DNA of 64,000 nucleotides from NCBI GenBank assembly GCA_001414485.1, contig LLEY01000123.1, positions 124,001 through 188,000 of the forward strand, written 5' to 3'. Position numbers and translations under genes: made by a program. The notes beneath the pieces were generated by a model that did not search any database, was not told the DNA's origin, and saw only the letters and a program-made list of their open reading frames with translations. The stretch comes from Calycina herbarum. Taxonomy: Eukaryota > Ascomycota > Leotiomycetes > Helotiales > Pezizellaceae. Positions 35,633 to 48,200 of this stretch are shown piece by piece; within the stretch, counting starts at the first letter, position 1, and each line of letters starts with the position of its first letter.

Positions 35633-36023
35633 ATGTCCTCCTTATATACTAAACGAAAAGAGCGTTTAGCTCTTACTATATAGATCGAATCCGTATAACG
35701 TCTAGCTGAGACTTGTTCTTTCTGTCGTAAACAATCCCGTTAATGCTTCCTAGAGCTTTCTAGATCCTCTTACTATTCTAAGTATATCTAGTTAAAAAGG
35801 TCCTACAATAGTCCTAGCTATCTTATTATTCCTCTCCCTAGGCCTCGAAAACCTGTATACCGGTTTTTCTTTAGGCCTATACGTAAACGATTCCCTATTA
35901 CTCCTTCGAGTCCTCCTCCCTCGAGTCCTCCTCCCGAGTCCTCTTCTGCCTGGTTTCCCGCCTTTGAGATAGCTCCCTTTGTTAAACAGGTACTTTCTGA
36001 TGATATATCCCTGTCCGACCCTG
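35633..36023 (+). pseudogene. antisense Cys-rich ORF of gypsy family A, cut by nested element
   Basis: From ATG at 35633 the + frame reads MSSLYTKRKERLAL, then a Cys-rich stretch (TCSFCRKQSR and CFLEL, about 35710-35765), a basic region and a Pro/Ser-rich stretch (about 35890-35945). It then meets the inserted family Y element at 36024. Beyond it the frame would continue at 38640 into the antisense of the chromodomain. Three TAG/TAA codons interrupt it. It is placed exactly as the minus frame at 3750-4320 is relative to its own element. Function unknown; possibly a small zinc-binding accessory protein of this gypsy lineage. Confidence 0.55.
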
Positions 36024-38634
36024 TGTAACGGCACGAAACGGATACTACTACAAAAGAGGCATATGGAAGTGCGTTCGATAGAATGACATATCCGAATGCT
36101 AGGCTCTGATACGAAGGAAAAGACCAAATTGGTCTTTCCTTAAGAGAGAGTAAGGGCATCTATATATAAGAGGGCTGGATAATAACAAAAGTCTATACCG
36201 ATCCGGCTCTGACAATTCCGAAACCATCTGTGCTGTACCATACTCGGCACGTATTCTTGGCTGTTCTGATGGCTCGGCAATTCTATCAATAGCTGGCTAT
36301 TACATTCCCCTCCCTTGAAAAAGACTCGTCCTCGAGTCTTCGTATTGTCGGTGCGGTATCGGTAGGCGGTGTCTGTAGGCAGCAGTATTAGTAGTAGAAG
36401 AATTGTCGTATAGAATGCGGTTTATTAAGCGAGGTGTTTAGCGAAAGGTAGGATACGAGTCGTAGCCGGCCTTGTTCGTAGATGTTGCCTATATCGGGTG
36501 TTTCCTACTAAAAGCAAAGTATTTACTAAAAGAGTATATAGTCTGACCCCTCGATTGTTCTACATATCGGAGGGGATTTAGACAGGAGTCGGAGGCGGAA
36601 GAGTCGGAATTTAGAAGTCGATATCGTAGAAGATAGTAATAACTTAGCTAAGAGGTCACTTATTAGCGTACTTCTTTGATTCGTAACTAATTCGTATCCG
36701 ATTTAAATTAGACTTCTAGAATCCGGCTAGAAGGTAAAAGAAAGTAAGGACTCCTTACCGAAGTAGGGAGTCGGAGGTGGGGTATCAGCTAGTCAAATGT
36801 TATTACTAATAATTATCTAATACCTTGTTTTCCTACTAATTTGGGGTACTCTACAAGGACTTGGTTTTATCTTCCCTTTGAACGGTAGAAAAGGATTCGT
36901 GTTCGGGTAGTAGGAGGTTCGGTGTTATACTGGATAAGGATTAAAAGGTAGTCTTTTTAACCGAAGTAGTTGTACCGACTAGCTTAGTCGTATTAGCTAT
37001 ATATAACTTAGCGTTTCGGCGTCTTTCCTTATCTAGGACTAGAAGATCTGCTACTATTTCGACGAAGTTATAGTTCTAACGTCTCTTAAGTATAGCAGCT
37101 GAGTTTCGTAGCTATAGTGTAATCTTTTCCTATATATAGAAGAACCGTTTAACTCTAGTATCTCTCTAAGTATAGCTATACTTGAAAATCGACCTCTAAA
37201 GTTAGTAAACGTTTCTTTACCTTTAGCGTCATCTATCTACAAAGCCTAGAAGGCGTTCTATATATCCTCTGTCTCGTATCCGGTTAAGAAATATGAATCT
37301 AAAAGTTCAATTATATCTTAATAATCGTAGAAAGCAATATAAATCGACTCGGACTCGTATCTAAGCTTAAGGTAGTTCTTAGCGTGGCCCGTAGTTGTTC
37401 TCTAGATAAGGGCCTTTTAAGTCGGTATAGTATCGTAATAATCGGCGTTTACTAGGAGTCTATCGCGTACCGATATCTTCTATTGTTAGTAGGTAGGTAA
37501 GGTACTGTTATTCAAGGGTTCAATCCTTTCTGTGATCTTGCTTTTGGCGGTTCAGGGTAGGAGGGGATTCGGGGTGCCTTCTGAGGCTAGGAGGGTGGTC
37601 TGCCGTCGAGGGAAGGCATTAGGGGCAGGATCCCTTAAGCAAAAAGGGTCTTATGTAGTACTTAGAGGCGAAAGAGGCTTGGGATCGATTCTAGGTGGAT
37701 TCGTAGAGGCTAGTTAGAGTTCGCTTATCATCCTTTCTAACTAGGCGAATCGATCGTTGTTGTCTTAAAGTTTTTCTTCTAAGCCTTATACTATACCTTA
37801 TATCTCGTCTGTATTAGAAAAGTCTTAGTTGTCTTTAGGGTTTTAAGTAGGTTGCTTTCCTTTCTAGGACCTTTGTTTTTAGGCGTGCGAGTACGGTTCG
37901 TAGACCTTTTGGAGGGGGGTCTACTAGCTTCCCTAGTAGGTTGCTCAACGCTCTTAAGCGGAGCTTTGGAATTCGACATATTGTATATTGATTCGAAAAA
38001 GGGGGGGGTTAAGGGGTAGATTCGAGAGCCTTCTAGGTAACTATATATTATCGACTGTCCGTATCTTATATAGCAATCCCTACACAGAGAGGGTTATTAG
38101 GAGTCTCGGGAACACTTAGCGTATTCCACTCCTATCGACGTAAGAACCGCCTACGATTTTACTAGCTGACTGTTTAGATACTAAACCCCGGTGTTACTAG
38201 CTATCTAGGTAGTCTCTGATTACCTAGCTATTTAAGGTTGTTGATATACTAATCTGAATCTAGGCTGAATCGAATTCGAAGCAGGTACGCCGGCGCGCTT
38301 GAGTGAGATATTATAACAGGCCGTCCCCGGCGGAGTCGAATTTAGTCTTTTAATATAATAGTACGAAACGGATACTACTACAAAAGAGGCATATAGAAGT
38401 GCGTTCGATAGAATGACATATCCGAATGCTAGGCTCTAATACGAAGGAAAAGACTAAATTAGTCTTTCCTTAAGAGAGAGTAAGGGCATCTATATATAAG
38501 AGGGCTGGATAATAACAAAAGTCTATACCGATCCGGCTCTAACAATTCCGAAACCATCTGTGCCGTACTATACTCGGCACGTATTCTTGGCTGTTCCGAT
38601 GGCTCGGCAATTCTATCAATAGCTGGCTATCACA
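36024..38634 (-). mobile_element. gag-only LTR retrotransposon, family Y copy 2 (2611 bp)
   Basis: LTRs of 281 bp lie at 36024-36304 and 38354-38634, flanked by the duplication CCCTG (36019-36023, 38635-38639). The polypurine tract complement TTCCCCTCCCTT adjoins the left LTR. The interior aligns with copy 1 and again contains gag but no pol. Its LTRs are 19 bp longer than those of copy 1, so the two were separate insertions. Confidence 0.95.
37250..37979 (-). pseudogene. Gag-like remnant of family Y copy 2
   Basis: ATG at 37979 (minus) opens 62 codons (MSNSKAPLKSVEQP...) before a stop. Compared with copy 1 a single A is missing in an A-run near 37878, which shifts the frame. The Gag core continues with stops to about 37250. 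The remainder aligns with copy 1 but is more RIP-mutated in its left half. Confidence 0.7.
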
Positions 38635-38639
38635 CCCTG

Positions 38640-41600
38640 GTCCCGAGTTCTAGGCAGCCCTAGGTTTTGCTGGTAGAACTTCTGAAGTTCCTTTAAACAA
38701 TGATCAAGGTTGCCTTTTAATTCCTATATATTCTCTAAATATAGGTAGTCTAACTATTTGATTAAATACCTAATCTTGCTTCTAATAATCTTATAGTTAA
38801 GGATTCGCTTGACTTCGTATTTAGTGTTTAGATTAACTAGTTGAATTTCTATAACTAGAGCTAGTAGTACTCCTAGTAGTGCTGGTTCGAGTAAGGATAT
38901 ATAGAATACTAGATAGATGTTTATTATCTTTAGTAGCGCTAATTTATAATTTAAGGGTCCTTTAACACGTTTAATTTTAAATGGTCTAAGTTTTTTATAA
39001 TCTAGTTTATTACTTAGTCTTTTTATGTCGATGTTTTTCTATACTAAGTAGACTTTATCCCTCTCTTTTAGTATTGGCTCCTAACTACGTTGTTTATTAT
39101 AGTAGTACGCATTTCTTTCTACTATAAATTACAGGTCCTTTGCTAGTTCCTTATATAGACTCTTGATTTTCGAGATATAAACACGAGTAAGTTAGTTGTC
39201 GATAGTTGTAGACAGTGGTTCTCGATATACTAATAATTTATATCTAAAGTTAGTATAGAATAGTATAATAAGTATTATTTCTATTACTAAACTATTATAG
39301 GTAAACTATACTAAGGGTAGTAGTTCTACCTAGTTGTCTTACTAGTAGTTTATATAATAATAAAGGTATATTTTAACTACTTAATTTATTTATTCGTTTC
39401 CTCTATTCGTTTAAGAGTAGAAAGCTATAGATAGCTTTCTCTTCGTACCTAATCGCTTTATAAGGGTAATCTAGAATTTTAAGGTAAAGAGTTTATCTCT
39501 ATCTAAGAGTATTTCTTTAAATAGTCTATATCTTAAGACTACTTCTTTAAGGAATGTAAATGCTAATTCCTTAGCTATACTTGATTCTATATATACTATT
39601 AGAATTATATACTTTGTAAGTCGTTCTATAATAACTAGGATCGCGTTATATTTAACTCCTATTATTAGATCTTTAGATTTTAGTAATTTAATAATAAAAT
39701 CTATAGATATTAATTTCTAAGGTATCTATAGTATTAGAGTAGTGTTTATCTGTCTATAAGGAGTATAGTAGGAAGCCTTATTCCTAGTATAGGTATTATA
39801 TTCCGCTATTACTTCCTTAACTATTATAGATAACTGATTAATATAGTAGTATTATCTTATCCTCTAGAGAGTTCTACGAATTCCTTAGTATCTATAAGCA
39901 GGTATAGTATAGTATTCTTATATAAATTCTTTTATATATAAGCTAGGAACCTATAGTTTCCCCTTTATATACTAGTTATAACCTTCGTTTATATTCTAAA
40001 TTTTGTCTATTTATATGTCGTTTATTACTACTATCTTATATATAGTAGGTACTAAGTCTTTATTCTCGAGAGTTTTTAAGATTATAATCTTTTTATACTC
40101 TTTATCTCTCTTATATCTAGGTTTCTAGCTAAGAGTATTAGCTCGAGTATTTAACATTCCTTTTATATATTAAATAATAATATTAAATCCTTCTAATATC
40201 TCTAACTATCTAGCTAATTATCTAGTCGTAAGTTCCTTAGTTGTTATAAACGTTTTAAGGTTCTTATAGTTAGATAGAATTATAACTAGATGTTTTACTA
40301 ATTATAAATAGATTCTTTAGTATTTTAAAGCTAGTACTATAGTAAGTAATTCTTTGTTAAAGATGCTATAGTTTTATTATACTAGGTTAAATATTTTAGA
40401 ATAATATATAATAAGTATAAGCTTTCTCTTATTATTTAGCTATAGGTAAACTATACCTACTACTATGTCTAAGGTGTCTGTTTTGATTATACTAGGCTTA
40501 TCTATATCGAAATCGTATAGAATAGGTTTTTCTATAAACTTTACTTTAATTTTCTAAAAAGCGTTCTTTGTCTATTTATTTTATATAAACTTAATAGCTT
40601 TCTTAACTAGTCTTGATATTAGTTTAGTAATCTTTATATAGTCTTAAATAAATAGATAGTAAAAGTTTATAAATCTAAAGAAGGACTATATATCTTTTAT
40701 ATTTTCTAGTAACTTCTAGTTTAAGATGTCTTAGATCTTTGCTAGATCTATTTCTATTTTCTCTAGACTAAACACCTATCCTAGGAAAAGTGTCTAAGTT
40801 ACTCTAAACTTGTATTTTAAGAGTTTTAACTAAGTGTTTACTTTTACTAGTTATTATAAAACTTCTTTAATATATCTCTTATATTCTTCTTCTTTTTCTA
40901 AGAAAATTAATATATTATCTAGGTAATAGATTACTATTACTTTTAGAAGATCTCTTAAAATGTTATTGTTTTATCTCTAATATATAGCTAGTATATTATA
41001 AAGTCTAAATAGTATAACTATATATTTATAAAGGCCTAATAGTAAGGTAAATACTATCTTTTATTCGTTTCTGACTTTTATTTATATAAGTCTATAAGTG
41101 TTTTATTAATCTAGTTTCGTAAATCGTACTACTTTACCTAACTTATCTTATAAGTACTAGCTAGGTAGTAGTAGATAAGCGTTCTTAACTATAGTGTAAT
41201 TTACTTCTTAGTAATTAATATATACTCTTCTATCTAGATCGTCTTTTTTCTTAATAATAAGTATATTTAAGGTAATTAGTAACTTAGATCTTCTAATATA
41301 TCCCTTTTTAATACCTTCCTTTATATAACTTTTTATTCTTTATAAGCTTTTCTAGTTATATAACCGAAGTTTCTACTTTAAGAGGTAATAACCCTCTTTT
41401 AATTTAATCTTATAATCCTATAAGCAATGTTTTAGTAAGGCTTATAAGTCTTCTAGGTTTTTAAACAAAGCCTTAAATTCTCTATACTATATAGGTATTT
41501 TGTTATTAGCTATCTTACTAACCTGTGGAGGACCCTAGGCAAGGTGTTCTAGCGTCTTAGAAGAGGTGGCGCTAACCTTGTTCTAGCCTTATAGTTATAA

Positions 41601-43487
41601 TTATAAACCTACGTAATTATATTAACTAAAGGTTATTATTCAAGCCTTCTAATTAATATCTAGATTATATTCCCTAATCTATAGTATACTAAGTATCGCT
41701 TCCTTACTTCCTATTTTAATAATATCGAATTATATATCTAAGTAGTATTCTTCAATAGTAATCTTTGTTAGAATAGTTTATTAATTAATAATTCTATCCT
41801 AGTATATAATGTCTGTTCTATTAACCACTCCTAAGCGGTATAGCTTTATACTTTTGATTAGGACGTTCAGCTTCTTCTGAGCTGCTAGGGAAAGGAAATT
41901 ACCCGTTGCTTCTGAATCAATCAAGACTCGGAGTTCCTTTCCTCTTAGATCTACGACTATCTAAATGTCTCCTATCTCAGGCGTACCAGATAGCTTACTA
42001 GATACTGCTTATCCTAGTCCAGGTTCTTTAAGCTTAACGGTTTCCCTTCTAGTAATAGAGCTGATTATAGTTACTTAATCTATATTATTCCTTACTATCT
42101 TATAAGTAGTTAAGATAGTAGAATTAATTCCTTAAGTAGAATATAGGCTCTAGAAATTAGGTTTCTGGTTTTCTATATATACCTATCTATTCCCTTTCTT
42201 AAATGTTCTAATAAATGCCTATATCTCGCCTTATTTAGGCTTATATATTACTAGATCTACTTCTAATAAGTTAGATATCGATTCTAATAACTCTAATAAA
42301 CTTATTAATAGTAGTGATTTATATTCTATCTAAAGAGGTAATTCGAAATCTATTTCTAACTATATATTATAATATTCTTTAAGTAATAGATCCTTATTAT
42401 TATTAGTATCTTACACCTTACTAACTTATAACTTAATTCCTTTGTTTAGTTATAAGTATATAGCGCCTGCTATTATATTTACAGCGTCTGTTTTAATTTA
42501 TATACTATAATCTCTAGCCTCGAGTTCTTCGTCTATAAGTTCGATTTTTTCTAGTAAAGCTACTTCTCTTTAGACAGTAGCGTTAGCTTACTTCCCTTTA
42601 GAGTCTTTCTTCTTACTATACTTATTTACTCTATAGCTGGGAAGACTATAGTTATAACATAAGTTCTACTTACGTCGACGATTTTACTCTTTCTAAGATA
42701 ATCCTTCTCTCTAGGAGTTTTCTTTCTTAGATTCCTTTCCTAGAACCTATGATTTCTAAGTAGCGTCGATTTCTATAAGATCTCTATAATCTTTTTATCT
42801 ACTCTTTTTATATCGATAACTATAACTTCCTTTCTTCTCTAGATTCCTTTTATAGATATAATTATCGATTTTAATTATATTATTTATTAATTTATTTAGT
42901 ATATCTAGAAAATCCTCTTAGGTAAGTTTATCCTTTATATTATCCTTAAACCTATAATAGAATTGTTTACGTAATACTTCGTCGTTCTATCCTATCTATA
43001 TAGAGTACTATTAAAATTATAAGGTATATTTAGTAGCTAACCTCTTTTACTTAAGTATATATAAAGCTCTAACTATCTTTTTCTTTATATTAATATCCTT
43101 AAAAGCCTAGTTAATTCCGTCTCTAAACCCTTAAACATTTCTAAACAAATCCCTTATCTTATTAGACATTTAAAGAGAGACCCTTCCTTTAGATGTCTTA
43201 TTCGCTTAGTAGTCTTCTAGATATGGTTTTAACTAATTATAAGCTACCTCTTCGAGATAAGTAGATAACTATATAACCTAGTTAGTTTTATTTCTAAACT
43301 AAGTATAGTAAAAGTTTAAGTATAAGAAAGCTTTTATTAAGAACTTAGCTAGTTTCTTAGATAAGCTATTAAATAGCTTTAGAATCGGAAGTTTTACTTC
43401 TTTATAGAGAGTAGTAACTACTACAACTAGAGAGGCCGCAGCTGACTTTAGTAGAGTAGTTTTTAGAGTAGAAGAGGTTACCGACAT
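38640..43487 (-). pseudogene. gypsy family A gag-pol remnant
   Basis: Gag begins at ATG 43487 (MSVTSSTLKTTLLKSAAASL; open to 43299). Minus translation then shows the protease region (about 42000-41900), RT with YLDN at about 40910-40935, RNase H to about 40350, the integrase zinc-finger and core (about 39900-39250), the VFYISLLE box (about 38905) and a chromodomain (about 38830-38730). The order is standard for chromoviruses, in which the chromodomain guides integrase to heterochromatin. Stops are dense in pol except for a less mutated patch at 41520-41600 and near 41880-41950. It is inactive. Confidence 0.92.
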
Positions 43488-43521
43488 AGTAGCGATCTTA
43501 CTTCTAAGTAGGTACTTAAAG

Positions 43522-43983
43522 TATAATAAAACTTAAATAAACTAAACAAAGATGACTAAGTCTCGAAGGTTAGTATATAATAAGAAGTATGAATATGCTA
43601 GGTTGTTTACTTAGAAGTGAACTCGTTACTTATATCAAAGATGTTAAATAAGATAATAAGATTAATAACTAAAGTTAAGTACGAAGCTTCTATCTAATAG
43701 CAGACGTGCTAGTCTTATATAGAACCTTCGTTTATATTTAGAGTCCTTCTTAGCAGGAGTCCCGAAGATAGAGTCCGACTCCATTTTCAGAGCTCCTTAA
43801 AACTGGACTCTATCACCTGACTGCTCCTAACCGAGTCACGTGATATAACTGTAATAAGATCCTCAGGATTGCCTGTTCTATTATACTTAATCCTTTTCTC
43901 CTTCTAGGGTTATAATAGTGCTTGTCCTATCAGAGCGTCGCCTGGACTTCACTTTGTCACGTGCTGGCACGTGATTCGTGACA
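43522..43983 (-). repeat. gypsy family A LTR (5' LTR)
   Basis: 462 bp. Differences from 35079-35540 are C/T and G/A type. It keeps several CACGTG-type sites near 43842 and 43958-43974. Confidence 0.95.
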
Positions 43984-45007
43984 AGTATCTTAATTTAGAC
44001 TTAAATTACTAAGAAAACAAGGTAGTTTAGATAAAGTATATCTTCTAGGCTTATATAAATACTTAGTATCTGTTTATAGATATAATAGTAGTATTAAGAA
44101 TAAGATAATATAGTTTATATAACTATATCTAAATCTAGATTAGTATTATATCTATAACTATCTTTTTATTATCTTAGATCTTAGATAATAAGACTTAATT
44201 ATTAGTAATAAATAGATAAAACACTTTAGAATTCTTTTTAACTTTTCTAAGAATTAACTTATTTAGCTAGCTAAAACTTTATTAACTTCTTATTTTAGAA
44301 AGAAGATCTTACTTTCTTTAATATAACGAAACTTAAACAAACTAAACAAAGATAACTAAGTATTATTAGTTAGTATATAAGTAAGAAGTACAAATACACT
44401 AGATTGTTTACTTAGAAGTAAACTCGTTACTTATATTAAAGATATTAAATAAGATAATAAGATTAATAACTAAAGTTCTTAACTTTTAAGACTTTATAAG
44501 CCTAAGAACTCTATTATATAAGAACTCTATTACGTAATTCCTAGTATAATAAGATTCTATATCGTTTGTTTCTTCTAATAATACTCTTAAGAGTTTATAT
44601 ATATAAATAATACTTAATCTATTAAAACGCTATCTAGTCTTTACTTCTTATATACTTATATATGTTTTATAATACTATTCTCTTCTTAGACTAACGTGTT
44701 CTTATATTTAAATATAACTATCTAGAAAGGTCTTTCAAGCCTAGGTCTCTCCAGCTACTAAGAGAGGTCCTAGCTCGCTTAATCGCTGCTCGCTCTAGCT
44801 ACGGCGACTTTACCTCCTACTACCTTCGCTTCTTTCACTACGATACGCTACTCACTTCAGGGGAATACAACTGCAGGAAGGCTAAAACTCAATTCCATAT
44901 ACTCTTCTACAGGCTAGCAAACAACGAGGTCTCTGGCCTTTTAGCTAAGGCTAAGAAGGACCCCTAACTTCTCTTTAGCCTCTACTACGAGGAGCTCTTT
45001 AGTAAGG

Positions 45008-45248
45008 TGTCAGGACTTGTAGCAAATGCTGATGAATTAAACTATAGAGGTGTCTATATATAAGAAGATTCGATTGTCCTTTCTAAGCTAGAGTCCTTGC
45101 TAACTTATATACTTAGTTAGCTTTTTCTAGAGGGTTCTGCCAAGGGTACTCTCGAAGGTTCTGTTACGTCCATGCGTTGCTAAGCGAGGTCACGTGAATG
45201 CGTCGCTGGAGTACTCCGAGACTTATTCTACGGGTGTAACCCTTGACA
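45008..45248 (-). repeat. gypsy Z LTR (3' LTR)
   Basis: 241 bp with TG...CA ends and a GGTCACGTGA motif near 45188. It differs from 50268-50508 only at scattered C/T and G/A positions. Confidence 0.95.
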
Positions 45249-45299
45249 TTACCCCCCTTCCTACTCTTAAAGGTAGGTGTCTAGGGCTACTATGTCCTC

Positions 45300-48200
45300 T
45301 AACTCAGTAGCAGGTTCCTATATTAGGTTTGCATATCCTGTCTATTTAACCTTATACTCGAGTCGAGTACGAGAGCCTTTCCCTAAGAGCTTCTTTTGCT
45401 GTTAACCTAGTATTCTTTTAACTTACTATTCTATAGTATTGTCTACTAATATTATAGGTGGTTAATCATCGTTTGTAATTTAACTAGGTAGCGGGTCTAT
45501 AGCTGCTGGCCTTAATAAGTCTATATTAAAGACATTGTAGATACTAGGCGAGGTATCTAGCCTATATGTAGACGGGCTAATAACCTTGATAACTATAAAC
45601 TTGGCGGATCGAGTGTCTAGTTTCTTACTAGCCCTGTCTATCTGTATATTCTATAAGCTTAAGTAAACCTTGTCTCTAACCTTGTATATAGGAGCGGTAT
45701 TCCGTGAACGATTTGCTTAAGTCTCCTGGTCTTATTATGCCCTTACTATTAATAATTGTACTTATTCTATAATAGCCTTAATCTTTACTACTATTGCTTT
45801 GCTCTTTTGAATTAGTGTTTTTATGTTTACAGGTGCTACCACGTCTGTTAAGAGGTCGATAGTCTGTAACAGATAGCTGTAGCTATGTTAGAAGGAGCTT
45901 ATACCTGTTAATGTTAAATCCTGTCTATTAAAAGCTAGCTATACTACTAGCAGCTAGTCAGCCTAGTCGTCCTAAGCTATATTAATCCACTACTGTAGAA
46001 GCGTCTTAACTTTAGCATTTACCTGTTCTGTTAACCCGTCAGTTTGTAGATAGAAGGCTATAAAGATCCGTCGTTTAATCTATAAGAAGTTATAAAGCGT
46101 CTTCTATGCTTGTCTAATGAATTGCAGGCCTCTATCAGACACTATTACTCTTAGTAGTCTATATAAGCTATAGTATATAGTAATAAATAAGCGAGTAAAT
46201 TCCTCTGATAATATAGTCGAGTTATAGGCTATAAGGAGCACCTTTTTACTTAAACAGTCTGTGAATACTGCTATTATATTAGAGCCTTTACTTATAAGTA
46301 GTGGTCTAATAAAGTCGACAGAGATCTCTTGCTATTACTACTTAGGAATTAGTAATAGACGAAGCAGGCCTTGTTTACGATCCCTCTAGACCTTAGTATG
46401 TCTATAAACTCTATAGTTATAGATAAACTACTTAACTATAGTCTATAGGTTTAGCTAGAAGAACTCTCTTAAGACTACTATAATTGTCCCGTTCTTACTA
46501 AGATAGCCTATAAGTATAGAATCATAGAGTTCTTATATAATTACGGTCTATAGCAGCTTATAGTCGAGGACCCATAGTCTACCCCTAAACTATAAATCAC
46601 TGTTCTTATTAACTAAGTAGTTAGAGATAGAGACTTTAACTGGAGAAGCGAGGTCTGCTGGAAACACTCTATCTCCTTAGTAGATAGTGTCTATAAGACG
46701 TCTGAAGTCCTTATCCTATACCTTTCCCTCTTCCTAGAGGTTCTATAGTTAGTCTATAAACGCTTGCTATGTCGCTACGTCGCTTACTTAATTCCTCCCG
46801 TTTACTAACACTGGTGCTAGCTGTATAGTATTTCCTTAAATCATTCTGTCTAGAATTAGTTATACTATCCTATAATTAAGGCGTTTATCTCCCTCCTCTA
46901 AGAGGTCCTAGTCCCTTCTTATTAGTACATCTAGCAGTCCTCCCTCTTTACTTAGGTAGTATTAGATAATTAGGTTAAACTTACTAAGTATTAACTATTA
47001 TCGCATTTATCTTTTAAATAGTTTATAAACTATTATAAAGTACTTAAGATTCTTATAATCCGTAAGTACTATAAACTGTCTAACACTTTTTAACTCTGCT
47101 TCCTATTCCTTAAGATAACGAATAATAGCTAACAACTCCTTATTATATATTAGGTAATTATATTCAGTAGGTGTATATTTCTTTAAGAAGAAGGCTACAG
47201 GCTGTAAGACACTATTCTTTACTTAAGAGAGCACGCCTCCTAAGTAATATCCAGAGGAGTCTATCTCTAAGACTGTCTCGTAATCTAGGTTAAACTGAGC
47301 TAGTACTAGGGCCTCTATAAAGGCCTGCTTTAACTGTTCAAAGGCTCTATTTGCTTCGTCTGTCTATTAAAAGGATATATCCTTTTTAATAAGTCTATAG
47401 AGAGGAGCTATAATCTGTGAAAAGTCTTTAATAAACCGTCGATAGAAATTCGTAAATCCTAGAAAGCTAAGGACGCCTTTTGCTTTTATTAGTGCTTTCT
47501 AATCTATAATAGCCTATATTTTAGCTAGGTCTATTTATAAACCTTTCTCTACTTCTATAATAAACCTAAGGTACTTTATAGACTATACTTCAAATTCATA
47601 CTTATTAATATTAAGCTATAGCCTAGCATCTTAAAGCCTTTATATTACTTTATAGACATGCTCGCGGTACTAGTTACGAGTACTGTCTATAAAGACTAAG
47701 ACATCGTCGACATATACTAAGACAAAGTCGTCTAAGAACTCTTAAAGTATATAATTAATATACTACTAGAAAGTACTAGGAGCATTTACAAGCCTAAAAG
47801 GGGTAATAAGCTATTTAAAAAGCCTAAAGCGTGTCTAGAAAGCCGTTTTCCACTCGTCTCCCTCCTTAATTCGTATCTTATGAAACATAGTAATAACATC
47901 TATTTTTATAAACCACTTTACTTTTCCGATCTAGTTAAGTATTTCTTAGATTAAGAGTAATAGATAGCAGTCCTTATAGGTTAACTTATTTAGTACTTAG
48001 TAGTTATAACAGAACCGTAGGCCCCCTCCTAGCTTCTGTACAAAGAGTACTAGCGTAGCTGCTAGAGAGTTACTTACTCGAATGAATTCCTTGTCTAGTA
48101 GCTCTGTTAGGGTTTTACAGAGCACTAACAGCTCGTCCTATAACATATTATAGAGTAGCCCTTATAAGACTGTCTCCTCAGATCCGCTGTCCGTCTGTAA

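Larger units (their letters stand above)
35079..43983 (-). mobile_element. complete Ty3/gypsy chromodomain element, family A, with nested family Y copy
   Basis: LTRs of equal length (462 bp) at 35079-35540 and 43522-43983 are flanked by the duplication AGTAT (35074-35078, 43984-43988). Removing the nested element (36024-38634 plus its 5-bp duplication) leaves 6289 bp. The minus strand carries gag, PR, RT, RNase H, integrase and chromodomain; the antisense frame reads + near the 3' LTR. Confidence 0.96.

Noticed and set aside
36024..38634. Reading Y copy 2 as part of the host gypsy
   Set aside because: Paired LTRs, a polypurine tract and the CCCTG duplication show it is a separate nested insertion.
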